The notes under the pieces were generated by a model. It was given only the letters and a program-made list of their open reading frames with translations. It was not told the DNA's origin and searched no databases. This document shows, piece after piece, positions 8,059 through 15,910 of a DNA stretch of 50,813 nucleotides; position 1 is the stretch's first letter; each line of letters starts with the position of its first letter. The position numbers were made by a program, and so were the translations under genes. The DNA comes from Bacteroidia bacterium (lineage in GTDB: Bacteria; Bacteroidota; Bacteroidia; Bacteroidales; GWA2-32-17): positions 1 to 50,813 of the forward strand of contig JACREQ010000055.1 of NCBI GenBank assembly GCA_016218155.1. The letters are read 5' to 3'.

Positions 8059-9345
8059 ATGATACAAAATTTAAATATTCGTGGCTTGCAGGAAGCTGAT
8101 TTACGTGGAAAAATTGTATTGGTTCGTGTTGACCATAACGTCGTAAAAAAGGGAGTTATTTATGATCCTTATCGTATTGATGCAACTTTTGGAACTCTAT
8201 ATTATATAAATGCAAAAGGTGGCAAAATAATACTTATGACACATGTTGGTCGTCCAAAAAATAAAAAAACCGGTGAGATAGAAATTCATGATAATACTTC
8301 TGTTGAGCCTATTGTTAATTATCTTCAGACAAAATTTCATATAAATGTAAGTGTTCCCGAATTTCATGCACATGAAAAAGATGGCTATTTGGGAGTCGAA
8401 ACTTCTGTTAATCATTTAATCCGCGATTTAAAAGAAGGGAAAACAGATTGTATTTACCTCCCTAATACTCGTTGGTTTCAAGGTGAAGAATCAAAAGGTG
8501 ACGAAGCAGAACGTTTCGCAAATCAGTTAGCAGGCTTAGCTGATATTTTTGTTAATGATGCTTTTGGTTCATGGCAACCTCATGCTTCTACGGTAAGAGT
8601 AAATAAATATTTGCCATCATATGCTGGTTTTTTAATGCAGAAAGAATTAATAAATCTTGAACGCATTTTTAATCCAGAACAACCATTTGTGGCAGTTGTT
8701 GCAGGTTCAAAATTTGACACTAAAATTGAACCTTTGTATGCATTGTTAAAAAAAGCTGATTACCTTGTTCTCGGAGGTGTAATTTACAATGCATATTTAT
8801 GTGCAAAATATAATTTGCAGATAAGAGGTATAGAACCTGATGATATGGAGCATGCCAAAAAATTTGTTGAATATGCACAGCAGTTTCCAGGTAAGCTTAT
8901 TGAGCTTCCATATATTGTTGAATCTGACACAATGGATGGTAAAATTGAAGGCAAAAACCGTGTACACGATATAAGAAAAATAGCTTCGGGCACAAGTTTA
9001 AATTATGTGCTAGATGTTGCAGCAGAATCATTTCATGAAGAAAATGTTATTGAGATTTTCCATAGTGCAAAAACAATTTTTGTAAACGCTGTTATGGGAT
9101 TTACTCCTCATTTTAATGAAGGCACAATAGCGCTTGACGAACTTATTGATAAAAGTCCTGAGTCTGTTAAACTTTACGGTGGAGGAGATACAATGCAGGA
9201 ATTAAAACGATTACTTCCAGGTTTGTATATTGTTGCTCTTGATAGTCCAAGGTATTATATTTTTACAGGTGGTGGAGCAGTTTTAAAGGCAATACAAGAA
9301 GGCACTTATGAAGGAATCGCACCGGTAAAAGCATTAATGAAATAG
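8059..9345 (+). CDS. Diverged phosphoglycerate kinase paralogue
   Basis: From the Met at 8059 the product is 428 residues and aligns end to end with PGK. Retained are RVDHN (Asp25, Asn27), Arg39, THVGRP (His62, Arg65), NTRWFQGEESKGDE (Arg138), both lysines of GSKFDTKI, GGGDT and FTGGGA. Lost are the Arg of the HRxH motif (here SWQPHAS, Gln173) and the nucleotide-site WNGPxGVFE, here VNAVMGFTPHF without the Pro and Glu. The usual LEG-LPG end is also changed. It may be a low-activity kinase, act on another acyl phosphate, or be regulatory. It has its own -7 element and follows the pgk terminator, so it is expressed separately. The fold is certain, the activity is not. Confidence 0.85.
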   Translation: MIQNLNIRGLQEADLRGKIVLVRVDHNVVKKGVIYDPYRIDATFGTLYYINAKGGKIILMTHVGRPKNKKTGEIEIHDNTSVEPIVNYLQTKFHINVSVPEFHAHEKDGYLGVETSVNHLIRDLKEGKTDCIYLPNTRWFQGEESKGDEAERFANQLAGLADIFVNDAFGSWQPHASTVRVNKYLPSYAGFLMQKELINLERIFNPEQPFVAVVAGSKFDTKIEPLYALLKKADYLVLGGVIYNAYLCAKYNLQIRGIEPDDMEHAKKFVEYAQQFPGKLIELPYIVESDTMDGKIEGKNRVHDIRKIASGTSLNYVLDVAAESFHEENVIEIFHSAKTIFVNAVMGFTPHFNEGTIALDELIDKSPESVKLYGGGDTMQELKRLLPGLYIVALDSPRYYIFTGGGAVLKAIQEGTYEGIAPVKALMK

Positions 9346-9372
9346 CTGGTTTTTATTAAGTAGTTTTATGTC

Positions 9373-10557
9373 ATGAGAATTTTAGTAGCATTTGTTATTT
9401 GTTTTATCTTTTTAATTCAGAGTAGTTTTTCTCAGAATCATTCAGCATTTTATCAGTCTGTTGTTAATGATGTAAAATATGATTCAGTATTAAATTATCT
9501 GAAAAAAGTGGAATTATTAGGAGTTAAAAGTCCTGGAACTAATGCACTTGTTAATGCTAAAAACTGGTTGGTAAATAAATATACTTCTTTTGGTTATTCA
9601 AATATTCAGATTGATACGTTTACAGATAACGGAGATGTGTTGTATAATGTTATTGTAACTAAAACGGGAACACTTTATCCTAATACATATTTAATTGTAT
9701 GTGGTCATTATGACTCAAAATCCGGATGGAGTGGAGGAAGTCCCGGTGTTAATGATAATGGGAGTGGAGTTAGTGTAATTTTAGAAATTGCAAGGTTACT
9801 TAAAAATGTAAATACAGAATATTCTATAAAATTTATAAACTTTACTGCCGAAGAAACCGGATATACCGGAAGTTTAAATTATTTAAACAATATTGTTATT
9901 CCTCAGAACTTAGATATTCGACTTGTTTTTAATATCGACGAGGTTGGTGGAGTAGCAGGGCAGGTAAATGATATTATTAAATGCGAGAGCGATCAATCAA
10001 GTCCTTTAGTGAATAATGTTACTTCAGCTGCATTTACTGACACTTTAATGACTTTAACCAGTCTTTATTCAAATCTGGGAACAAACAACACTAATGCATA
10101 CGGGAGCGATTATGTGCCATTTCAAAATCAGGAATATATAATTACAGGTTATTTTGAGAATAATCAGTCTCCTGTTGTTCATAGCTCAAATGATGACCTG
10201 TCACACCTGGATACTTCTTATGTGTATGAAATAGCTCAAGCAGCAACAGGCGCAACTCTTTATTTAGCGCGAGCTTATGAAAATTCTAATGTAATTAGCG
10301 AACAGGAAACAAATGTGATTATAAATGTATTCCCCACACCTGTTCAAAACCAGCTTAATATTAATTCTTGTGTTCAAATTTCCAAAATTGAGATATTTGA
10401 TATTCAAGGCAAGTTGGTATTGAAAATGGCTTTGCCAAACCAATATCAGAACAGTATTAGTTTTTCAGATTTTAAAAATGGAATATATCATTACAGAGTA
10501 ATTGATACCAATGGAGATATTCTTAAATCAGGAACTTTGGTAAAAGCAACCAATTAA
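9373..10557 (+). CDS. Secreted M28 family zinc peptidase with T9SS type A signal
   Basis: The 394-residue protein has a signal peptide (about 1-20, ending SFSQ). Its M28 catalytic domain carries CGHYDS (His112), GVNDNGSG (Asp128), FTAEETG (Glu160/161), NIDEVGG and a C-terminal zinc His in the SSNDDLSHLD segment, so the dinuclear zinc centre appears complete. Residues from about 315 on form a T9SS type A sorting domain (INVFPTPVQNQLNI, IFDIQGKLV, KNGIYHYRV). It is expected to be an aminopeptidase exported across the outer membrane for peptide scavenging. It lies 27 bases after the PGK paralogue, with no promoter seen between. Confidence 0.9.
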   Translation: MRILVAFVICFIFLIQSSFSQNHSAFYQSVVNDVKYDSVLNYLKKVELLGVKSPGTNALVNAKNWLVNKYTSFGYSNIQIDTFTDNGDVLYNVIVTKTGTLYPNTYLIVCGHYDSKSGWSGGSPGVNDNGSGVSVILEIARLLKNVNTEYSIKFINFTAEETGYTGSLNYLNNIVIPQNLDIRLVFNIDEVGGVAGQVNDIIKCESDQSSPLVNNVTSAAFTDTLMTLTSLYSNLGTNNTNAYGSDYVPFQNQEYIITGYFENNQSPVVHSSNDDLSHLDTSYVYEIAQAATGATLYLARAYENSNVISEQETNVIINVFPTPVQNQLNINSCVQISKIEIFDIQGKLVLKMALPNQYQNSISFSDFKNGIYHYRVIDTNGDILKSGTLVKATN

Positions 10558-10636
10558 TTATTTTAACTTTTTTTTACAGTTAAAATCCTAAAACGTTTAT
10601 TTGGGAAACCCATATACGTTGTTAGGAAACTCGTTA

Positions 10637-10667
10637 TTGTATTTTGTGTATTCTAGAAATATATTTG
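10637..10667 (+). promoter_or_regulatory. Promoter for the secreted-protein pair at 10711-14047
   Basis: TTG at 10637-10639 and TATATTTG at 10660-10667 are separated by 20 bases, matching the Bacteroidota -33/-7 arrangement. The ATG of the next gene follows 43 bases later. The 153-base gap before it also holds an imperfect dyad near 10592-10620 of no evident role. Confidence 0.5.
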
Positions 10668-10710
10668 ATGAAAAAGTGAGATGATTAATGTTTACTAAAA
10701 TCCAAATATT

Positions 10711-11841
10711 ATGAAAATAGCAATTTTTAGCTTTATGCTTATAATTCTTGGTTGCTTAAATTCAAAAGCACAATGTCCAAATGCAGGTATAGATTTTAGT
10801 GTATGTGGTAAATTTGCATATGTTTGTGCAACACCTTGTACAGGCTTTACAAATGGGCAATGGCATGCACCTGGTAGTGGAATTGCTTATTATGATGCCT
10901 TAAATGGAACATACACTCCTTCAAACCAGTATTTGCCATGTACTTGGATTAGATACTCTGGAATGAATGACACTGTAAATATGGTATGGTCTGAATTTAA
11001 TGGTTCTATCTATTTATATGACACTGTTAAAATATATTTTGCTTCTATTCAGCCAGCAATTTCTTTAGTTGATCCGGCAGATTCCATGGTATGTGGTACT
11101 GTTTATACATTGTTAAGTGCACAGTATCCTGCATATGGTTATGGTTATTGGATTGATGGCGATAGTTTAACAGCATTTACACCGAATCCTTTAACCCCAT
11201 CGCCAATTGCTACTGTAAATACAAATAATTATGGTGATCATAATTATTATTGGGTTACTGTTAACGGATTATGTAGAGACACATCTGATGCAGTTCACGT
11301 GAATTTTATTGAATATCCAATCGCTAATGCGGGTCCAGACACATCTATACTTGGCTTAACAACTGCTTTTAGCGGTGTTTGGGATTCGATTGGTGTTGGA
11401 CAATGGAATTGCATAAATAGCATTTATTCTTATGTTTTTGATGTGCATTCGCCAATGTCAAATGTAGAAGTGTATACTGCTGGAACATATATTTTTGTAT
11501 GGCAAGTAAATAATTTTGGTTGTTTTGATTCAGATACAGTTCAAATTACATTTAATAATGTTAGTTCAAATTATTCCGAAGATTTTGAATATAATATTAA
11601 ATTTTATCCAAATCCTGCAAATAATAATATTAATATAAGTATTGGTAACTATTCAGAGGAGGTTAATATTCAAATTAATGATAAATTAGGAAATGAAAAC
11701 ATTAAACAAATAATTTCACCAAATAAGCAGTCAATTGAATTAAATATTCAGAATTTAAATTCAGGAATTTATTTTATTAAGCTTACTGATAAAAATGGGA
11801 ATATTTTAGGGACTGAAAAGTTTATGAAAGAATACAAGTAA
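10711..11841 (+). CDS. Secreted T9SS type A cargo protein, unknown function
   Basis: The 376-residue protein begins with a signal peptide (MKIAIFSFML to SKAQ) and ends with a type A sorting domain (about 295-376: IKFYPNPANNNINI, LGNENIKQ, NSGIYFIKL). The middle is two to three Ig-like segments rich in Trp, Tyr and Cys, each introduced by an NAG(P/I)D motif, as in many surface proteins of the phylum. No catalytic motif is visible. It ends 4 bases before the 733-residue peptidase gene, so the two are probably cotranscribed and cosecreted. A binding or adhesive role is only a guess. Confidence 0.8.
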   Translation: MKIAIFSFMLIILGCLNSKAQCPNAGIDFSVCGKFAYVCATPCTGFTNGQWHAPGSGIAYYDALNGTYTPSNQYLPCTWIRYSGMNDTVNMVWSEFNGSIYLYDTVKIYFASIQPAISLVDPADSMVCGTVYTLLSAQYPAYGYGYWIDGDSLTAFTPNPLTPSPIATVNTNNYGDHNYYWVTVNGLCRDTSDAVHVNFIEYPIANAGPDTSILGLTTAFSGVWDSIGVGQWNCINSIYSYVFDVHSPMSNVEVYTAGTYIFVWQVNNFGCFDSDTVQITFNNVSSNYSEDFEYNIKFYPNPANNNINISIGNYSEEVNIQINDKLGNENIKQIISPNKQSIELNIQNLNSGIYFIKLTDKNGNILGTEKFMKEYK

Positions 11842-11845
11842 CATT

Positions 11846-14047
11846 ATGAAAAATATAATTCTAATATTTGTTATATTTAATTTGTTTTTAATAAAAATTA
11901 GTGCTAGTGATATTAATAATAAAACTATGCATACAGAAACAATAATAAGCAATTGTCTTTCCGAAATAAATGCCGATAGCATAAGAAGCACCATGCTGGC
12001 ATTAGAAAATATGGGAACTCGATATTATTTGGCTAATAATAGAAAAGCAGTTGCAGTATGGATTAGAAGTAAATTTCAGTCATATGGTTATAATAATGCA
12101 TATATTGATTCTTTTGAAGTGACTAATTCTTTAGGTACTACAATGCAATATAATGTAGTAGCTACTTTAGAAGGAACAACAAATCCGGAGATTTTTTATG
12201 CTGTTGGTGCACATCATGATTGTAGTTCGAATTCAACTCCATTACTTTTGGCACCTGGTGCAGATGATAATGCAAGTGGTACGGCAGCTACTTTAGAAAT
12301 AGCTCGTATTCTGAAAAAGACAAATTTTCATTCTGTGTCAAGTATTCGATTTATTACTTTTGCACTAGAAGAAGGTGGGCTTCGTGGAAGTGAATTTTAC
12401 GCATTAAAAGCGCGTAAAACCAATCAGGATTTGCGTATGTTGATAAATTGTGATATGATTTCAAATGCTCAAACACCTGCTCCGTGGACAATTCATTTAC
12501 AAAAATATGATAATTCTGCCTGGGTTTCATCACTTGCAAAATATATTATATTAAATTACACGCTACTACAAATACATGAAGTAATGTATAATAGTAATCA
12601 ATCTGATAGTTATAGTTTTTTTAGTTATCACTTTCCAACAATTTTTTTAGAGGAACTTGAATTCAGTAATTTTTATCATTCAAATGCCGATACTGTTGGA
12701 AATTGCAATGTGTTATATTGTGCTGAAATTACAAAAGTTGCATGTGGAATGTTATTGCAGCAATCATTGCATCCGGAAGTTGTAAATGTGCAAGCTGTTA
12801 TAAAGAATAACTATGTTAAAGTTTTATGGAATAAAAGTAAAGAAACTAATGTTATTGGTTATAATGTCTATAAATCATTAAATCCTGCTTCTGGCTTTAC
12901 TAAATTGAATAGTGCTCCTATTAACAATAATGATACAATTTTTATTGATCCATCACCTACTCCATTGATACAATCTTACTATTCAGTAGTTACACTTGAT
13001 TCTGGTTTAGTTGAAGGTGAAATATTTAATTATGATTCTGTGATGAAACTTCCACTAAATCAAGGAATATTAATTGTTGATGATTCTAAAAATGAATATT
13101 TAAATCCCATAGATTCTGTTGTAGATAGTTTTTATGATTCGTTATTTAGTGCATACACTATTCATAAATATGACATTGAAGCTTCCGGGGCACTCAAATT
13201 ATCAGATATAGGTAATTATAGTACTGTAATCTTTTATGGAGGTTGGTTTACTCAAAATTCTCCTAATTTACAAAACGTACTAAAATATTATTTAAAGTCA
13301 GGTGGTAATTTGTTAATTACAGTAAATCGCTTTCATCAACTTTCTGACTGGAATAATTCTAATGTGTTTTATCCAAATAGTATTTGTTATGATTTTTTAA
13401 AATGTGATAGTTTTTATGTCGATAATAATTCCTGTTTTTTTAAAGCAAACCCATTATCGTCAGGCTACCCTACAATGCAGATTGATACTTTAAAGACTCC
13501 AACTTTAAATAATCACCATCTACGATTAATAGAAGCTTTGTATAAACAGAATGATGCAAATTATATTTATTCGTATGATACTAAATTTGATTCATCTAGT
13601 GTGCAGGGCAGTATGAAAGGGATGCCGATTGGTATTGAATATATTGGAAATGATTATAAGTTGATTGAACTAAGTTTTGCACTTTGGTATATGAACTTTA
13701 ATGATGCAAAAGCATTTATTAATTATACTATGCAAAATGTTTTTAACGAAACTTCTTCTGTTCCCGAAACAAATGCAAATATTGGTAACAATGTGCTATT
13801 TAATTGTTATCCTAATCCTTTTAGCTCAACAACTACAATAAAATATTATTTATCTGAATCAGATAATGTAAATCTTGCAATTTATGATATAACCGGAAAA
13901 TTAGTCTCTGAATTAGTAAATAAGCCACAATCTTTTGGAGCATATACTTATACTTTTAATAGTGAAAAATTAAATAATGGTATTTATTTTTGTAAGCTTA
14001 AAACAACTAAGTATTCCGAAACAACTAAAATGGTACTTTTAAAATAG
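11846..14047 (+). CDS. Secreted multidomain M28 peptidase with T9SS type A signal
   Basis: The protein is 733 residues: signal peptide (1-20), M28 domain (about 40-310) with AHHDC (His123, Asp125), GADDNASG (Asp141), FALEEGG (Glu175/176) and NCDMIS, a fibronectin type III-like segment (about 312-395, VKVLWNKSKETNVIGYNVY), a region (about 400-630) that begins ILIVDDSKNEY and contains FYGGWF and GGNLLIT like class I amidotransferase-type folds, and a T9SS type A domain at the end (NCYPNPFSSTTTIKYYL to SETTKMVLLK). The metal ligands look complete. It is longer than the neighbouring M28 enzyme and may act on larger or surface-bound substrates. It is linked to the upstream cargo gene by a 4-base gap. 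Confidence 0.88.
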   Translation: MKNIILIFVIFNLFLIKISASDINNKTMHTETIISNCLSEINADSIRSTMLALENMGTRYYLANNRKAVAVWIRSKFQSYGYNNAYIDSFEVTNSLGTTMQYNVVATLEGTTNPEIFYAVGAHHDCSSNSTPLLLAPGADDNASGTAATLEIARILKKTNFHSVSSIRFITFALEEGGLRGSEFYALKARKTNQDLRMLINCDMISNAQTPAPWTIHLQKYDNSAWVSSLAKYIILNYTLLQIHEVMYNSNQSDSYSFFSYHFPTIFLEELEFSNFYHSNADTVGNCNVLYCAEITKVACGMLLQQSLHPEVVNVQAVIKNNYVKVLWNKSKETNVIGYNVYKSLNPASGFTKLNSAPINNNDTIFIDPSPTPLIQSYYSVVTLDSGLVEGEIFNYDSVMKLPLNQGILIVDDSKNEYLNPIDSVVDSFYDSLFSAYTIHKYDIEASGALKLSDIGNYSTVIFYGGWFTQNSPNLQNVLKYYLKSGGNLLITVNRFHQLSDWNNSNVFYPNSICYDFLKCDSFYVDNNSCFFKANPLSSGYPTMQIDTLKTPTLNNHHLRLIEALYKQNDANYIYSYDTKFDSSSVQGSMKGMPIGIEYIGNDYKLIELSFALWYMNFNDAKAFINYTMQNVFNETSSVPETNANIGNNVLFNCYPNPFSSTTTIKYYLSESDNVNLAIYDITGKLVSELVNKPQSFGAYTYTFNSEKLNNGIYFCKLKTTKYSETTKMVLLK

Positions 14048-14133
14048 CTTATTACTAAAATATAAATGGAGTAATATTTCAACGTGAAATTATTATCCCT
14101 AATAATCAGCCAAATACAAATTATTTTTCAATT

Positions 14134-14169
14134 AACTATAATATTAGTTGACAAACTAAGTTTATAGTT
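14134..14169. promoter_or_regulatory. Tandem operator-like dyads in front of the BlaI-like gene
   Basis: Two copies of AACTA-N6-TAGTT lie at 14134-14149 and 14154-14169, four bases apart and centred 20 bp from each other (two helical turns). The outer arms of the whole block are also perfectly complementary (AACTATAA with TTATAGTT). The block covers the -33 to -7 interval of the promoter at 14148-14178. BlaI/MecI repressors bind dyads with an ACTA/TGTA-type half-site and repress their own operon, so this is the probable autoregulatory operator. Confidence 0.6.
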
Positions 14170-14178
14170 GTATATTTG
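14148..14178 (+). promoter_or_regulatory. Promoter of the BlaI/M56 operon
   Basis: TTG at 14148-14150 and TATATTTG at 14171-14178 form a -33/-7 pair with a spacer of 20 bases. The ATG of the regulator follows 20 bases after the -7. The promoter lies within the dyad block at 14134-14169. Confidence 0.55.
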
Positions 14179-14198
14179 TATTGAAAAATTATTTGATA

Positions 14199-14573
14199 AT
14201 GAAAGAACTTACAAAAGCAGAAGAGCAGGTAATGCAAAATCTCTGGAAATTAGAAAAGGGATTTGTGAAAGATGTAGTCGAACTTTTTGATGATCCAAAA
14301 CCTGCATATAATACAGTTTCAACAATAATTAGAATTCTTGAGAAAAAGGGATTTGTTTCATATAAAGCATATGGAAATACATATGAATATTTTCCTGTTG
14401 TTAGCAAAGAAGAGTATACTCAAAAAACAATGAAAAAATTTGTAGGAAATTATTTTGAAAATTCCTTTCAATCTATGTTTTCGTATTTTTCTAAAAACGA
14501 AAATCTGTCGTTAAAAGAACTCGAAGAACTTAAAGCGATTATTGAAAAAGAAATTAATTCTAAAAAGAAATAA
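14199..14573 (+). CDS. BlaI/MecI/CopY family transcriptional repressor
   Basis: From the ATG at 14199 the product is 124 residues and starts MKELTKAEEQVMQNLWKLE, the classical BlaI winged-helix start, then KPAYNTVSTIIRILEKKGFV (recognition helix) and YEYFPVVSKEEY (wing). The C-terminal half is the helical dimerisation part. The open frame extends to a TTG at 14181, but the promoter ends at 14178, so 14199 is preferred. It pairs with an M56 peptidase gene 2 bases downstream, like BlaI with BlaR1: the sensor peptidase is expected to trigger cleavage of the repressor. The upstream dyads fit autoregulation. The inducer is unknown; no beta-lactamase is in the window. Confidence 0.93.
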   Translation: MKELTKAEEQVMQNLWKLEKGFVKDVVELFDDPKPAYNTVSTIIRILEKKGFVSYKAYGNTYEYFPVVSKEEYTQKTMKKFVGNYFENSFQSMFSYFSKNENLSLKELEELKAIIEKEINSKKK

Positions 14574-14575
14574 AT

Positions 14576-15832
14576 ATGACTGATATTTTTTTATATCTGC
14601 TTAAAGTAACTGCATGCACTGCGGCATTTTACTTTATTTATTTTGCTTTTTTAAAGAACGAAACTTTTTTTAAGCTAAATAGGTTTTATTTAATTTTTAC
14701 GGTTGTAAGTTCTTTTATTCTGCCACTGTTTCATTTTTCTAATCAAACAATTAAACTTCCATCAACCTTTTCAGAAACTTTAAATACTGTTAATGTCTTT
14801 TCAAATCAATCTTTGGTTTCGAATTATAGTTTAAACATGCTTTCAATAATTCTATTTTTATATATAGGTATTACATCATTTTTTCTATTCAGATATTTAT
14901 TTAGAATAATAATACTGGCTTCAAATTTTATAAATAAATCAGAAATTATTTCTGGTGGAGATTATAAGTTGATAAAAACAAATAAAGACATTCCACCTTG
15001 TTCATTCTTTAATTATATAATAATTCCAAACAGGCTTATAGACTCAAGTGATTTGCCCAAAATTTTAACTCATGAAAATGTTCATGTAAAGCAAATGCAT
15101 AGTGTAGATAATCTTTTAATAGAGTTAATCACAGCTTTGTTATGGTTTAATCCTTTTGTCTGGAAAATTAAAACTGCAATAAAAAATACCCATGAATATC
15201 TGGCTGATGAAGGAGTTGTTGAGCAGGGCTTCGACACAACCGGATATCGTCTGCTCCTTTTAGAACATGCTGTTGGTTTTAAGCTTGGGTTAGCCAACAA
15301 CTTAAATCAATCAATAACTTTAAAAAGAATGCTTATGTTAAACAAATCAAAGTCAAATTGGGCGGCAAAACTAAAAGTATTGTCGGTTATACCTGTATTG
15401 TTTCTTCTGATAGGAGTTTTTTCCTGTGAATCTGAAATGAAAAATCCTGAAAACATTGTAAAAGATGCTTTGTCATCAGATCAATCAACAGAAGCTAATG
15501 AAATAAATGCTACAGATTCAGTATTTAATGAAGTTGAAAATGCTCCTGAATTTCCGGGTGGTACTAATGAATTAATGAATTTTATTGCTACTAATGTTAA
15601 GTATCCTCAGGTAGCGAAAGAAAACGGTATTACCGGAAAAGTATTTGTGCAATTTGTTGTTTCAAAGGATGGTAGTGTAAAGGATGTTAAAATTGCAAAA
15701 GGTGTAGATAAATTTCTCGATGAAGAAGCCATGCGTGTAATAAAATCTTTACCAGACTGGACTCCTGGTAAAAACAGAGGTGTAGCTGTTAATGTTCAAT
15801 TTACAATTCCAATAAATTTTCAGCTTAATTAG
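14576..15832 (+). CDS. BlaR1-like M56 membrane peptidase with TonB C-terminal domain
   Basis: The 418-residue protein has three transmembrane segments in its first 120 residues and a fourth near 268-285. Between them is the zinc site HENVH (166-170) with Glu207 (THEYLAD) as probable third ligand. After the last membrane segment come a charged linker and a TonB C-terminal domain (about 325-418: APEFPGGTNELMNFI, GKVFVQFVVSKDGSV, LPDWTPGKNRG). The periplasmic sensor domain of BlaR1 (a penicillin-binding fold) is replaced by the TonB domain, so the signal is more likely outer-membrane energy state or a receptor partner than a beta-lactam. It follows the BlaI-like gene by 2 bases and forms one operon with it. 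Confidence 0.9.
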   Translation: MTDIFLYLLKVTACTAAFYFIYFAFLKNETFFKLNRFYLIFTVVSSFILPLFHFSNQTIKLPSTFSETLNTVNVFSNQSLVSNYSLNMLSIILFLYIGITSFFLFRYLFRIIILASNFINKSEIISGGDYKLIKTNKDIPPCSFFNYIIIPNRLIDSSDLPKILTHENVHVKQMHSVDNLLIELITALLWFNPFVWKIKTAIKNTHEYLADEGVVEQGFDTTGYRLLLLEHAVGFKLGLANNLNQSITLKRMLMLNKSKSNWAAKLKVLSVIPVLFLLIGVFSCESEMKNPENIVKDALSSDQSTEANEINATDSVFNEVENAPEFPGGTNELMNFIATNVKYPQVAKENGITGKVFVQFVVSKDGSVKDVKIAKGVDKFLDEEAMRVIKSLPDWTPGKNRGVAVNVQFTIPINFQLN

Positions 15833-15851
15833 CGGATAAATTATTGTAAAC

Positions 15852-15907
15852 GGGCAGAATTATTTTTTCGTTAAAACATATTACCTTAGCAAAAAATAAT
15901 TCTACCC
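15852..15907 (+). repeat. Long inverted repeat in the lpdA leader
   Basis: GGGCAGAATTATTTTTT (15852-15868) and AAAAAATAATTCTACCC (15891-15907) pair at 16 of 17 positions around a 22-base loop. The right arm ends 3 bases before the lpdA ATG. A -7-like TACCTTAG lies in the loop at 15882-15889. The structure could end the upstream M56 transcript, or hinder access to the lpdA start in a read-through RNA. Confidence 0.6.
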
Positions 15908-15910
15908 TTT

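Noticed and set aside
10561-10585. TTTTAAC/GTTAAAA hairpin after the first M28 gene as a terminator
   Set aside because: The T-run lies in the loop and not after the stem, so it does not look like an intrinsic terminator.
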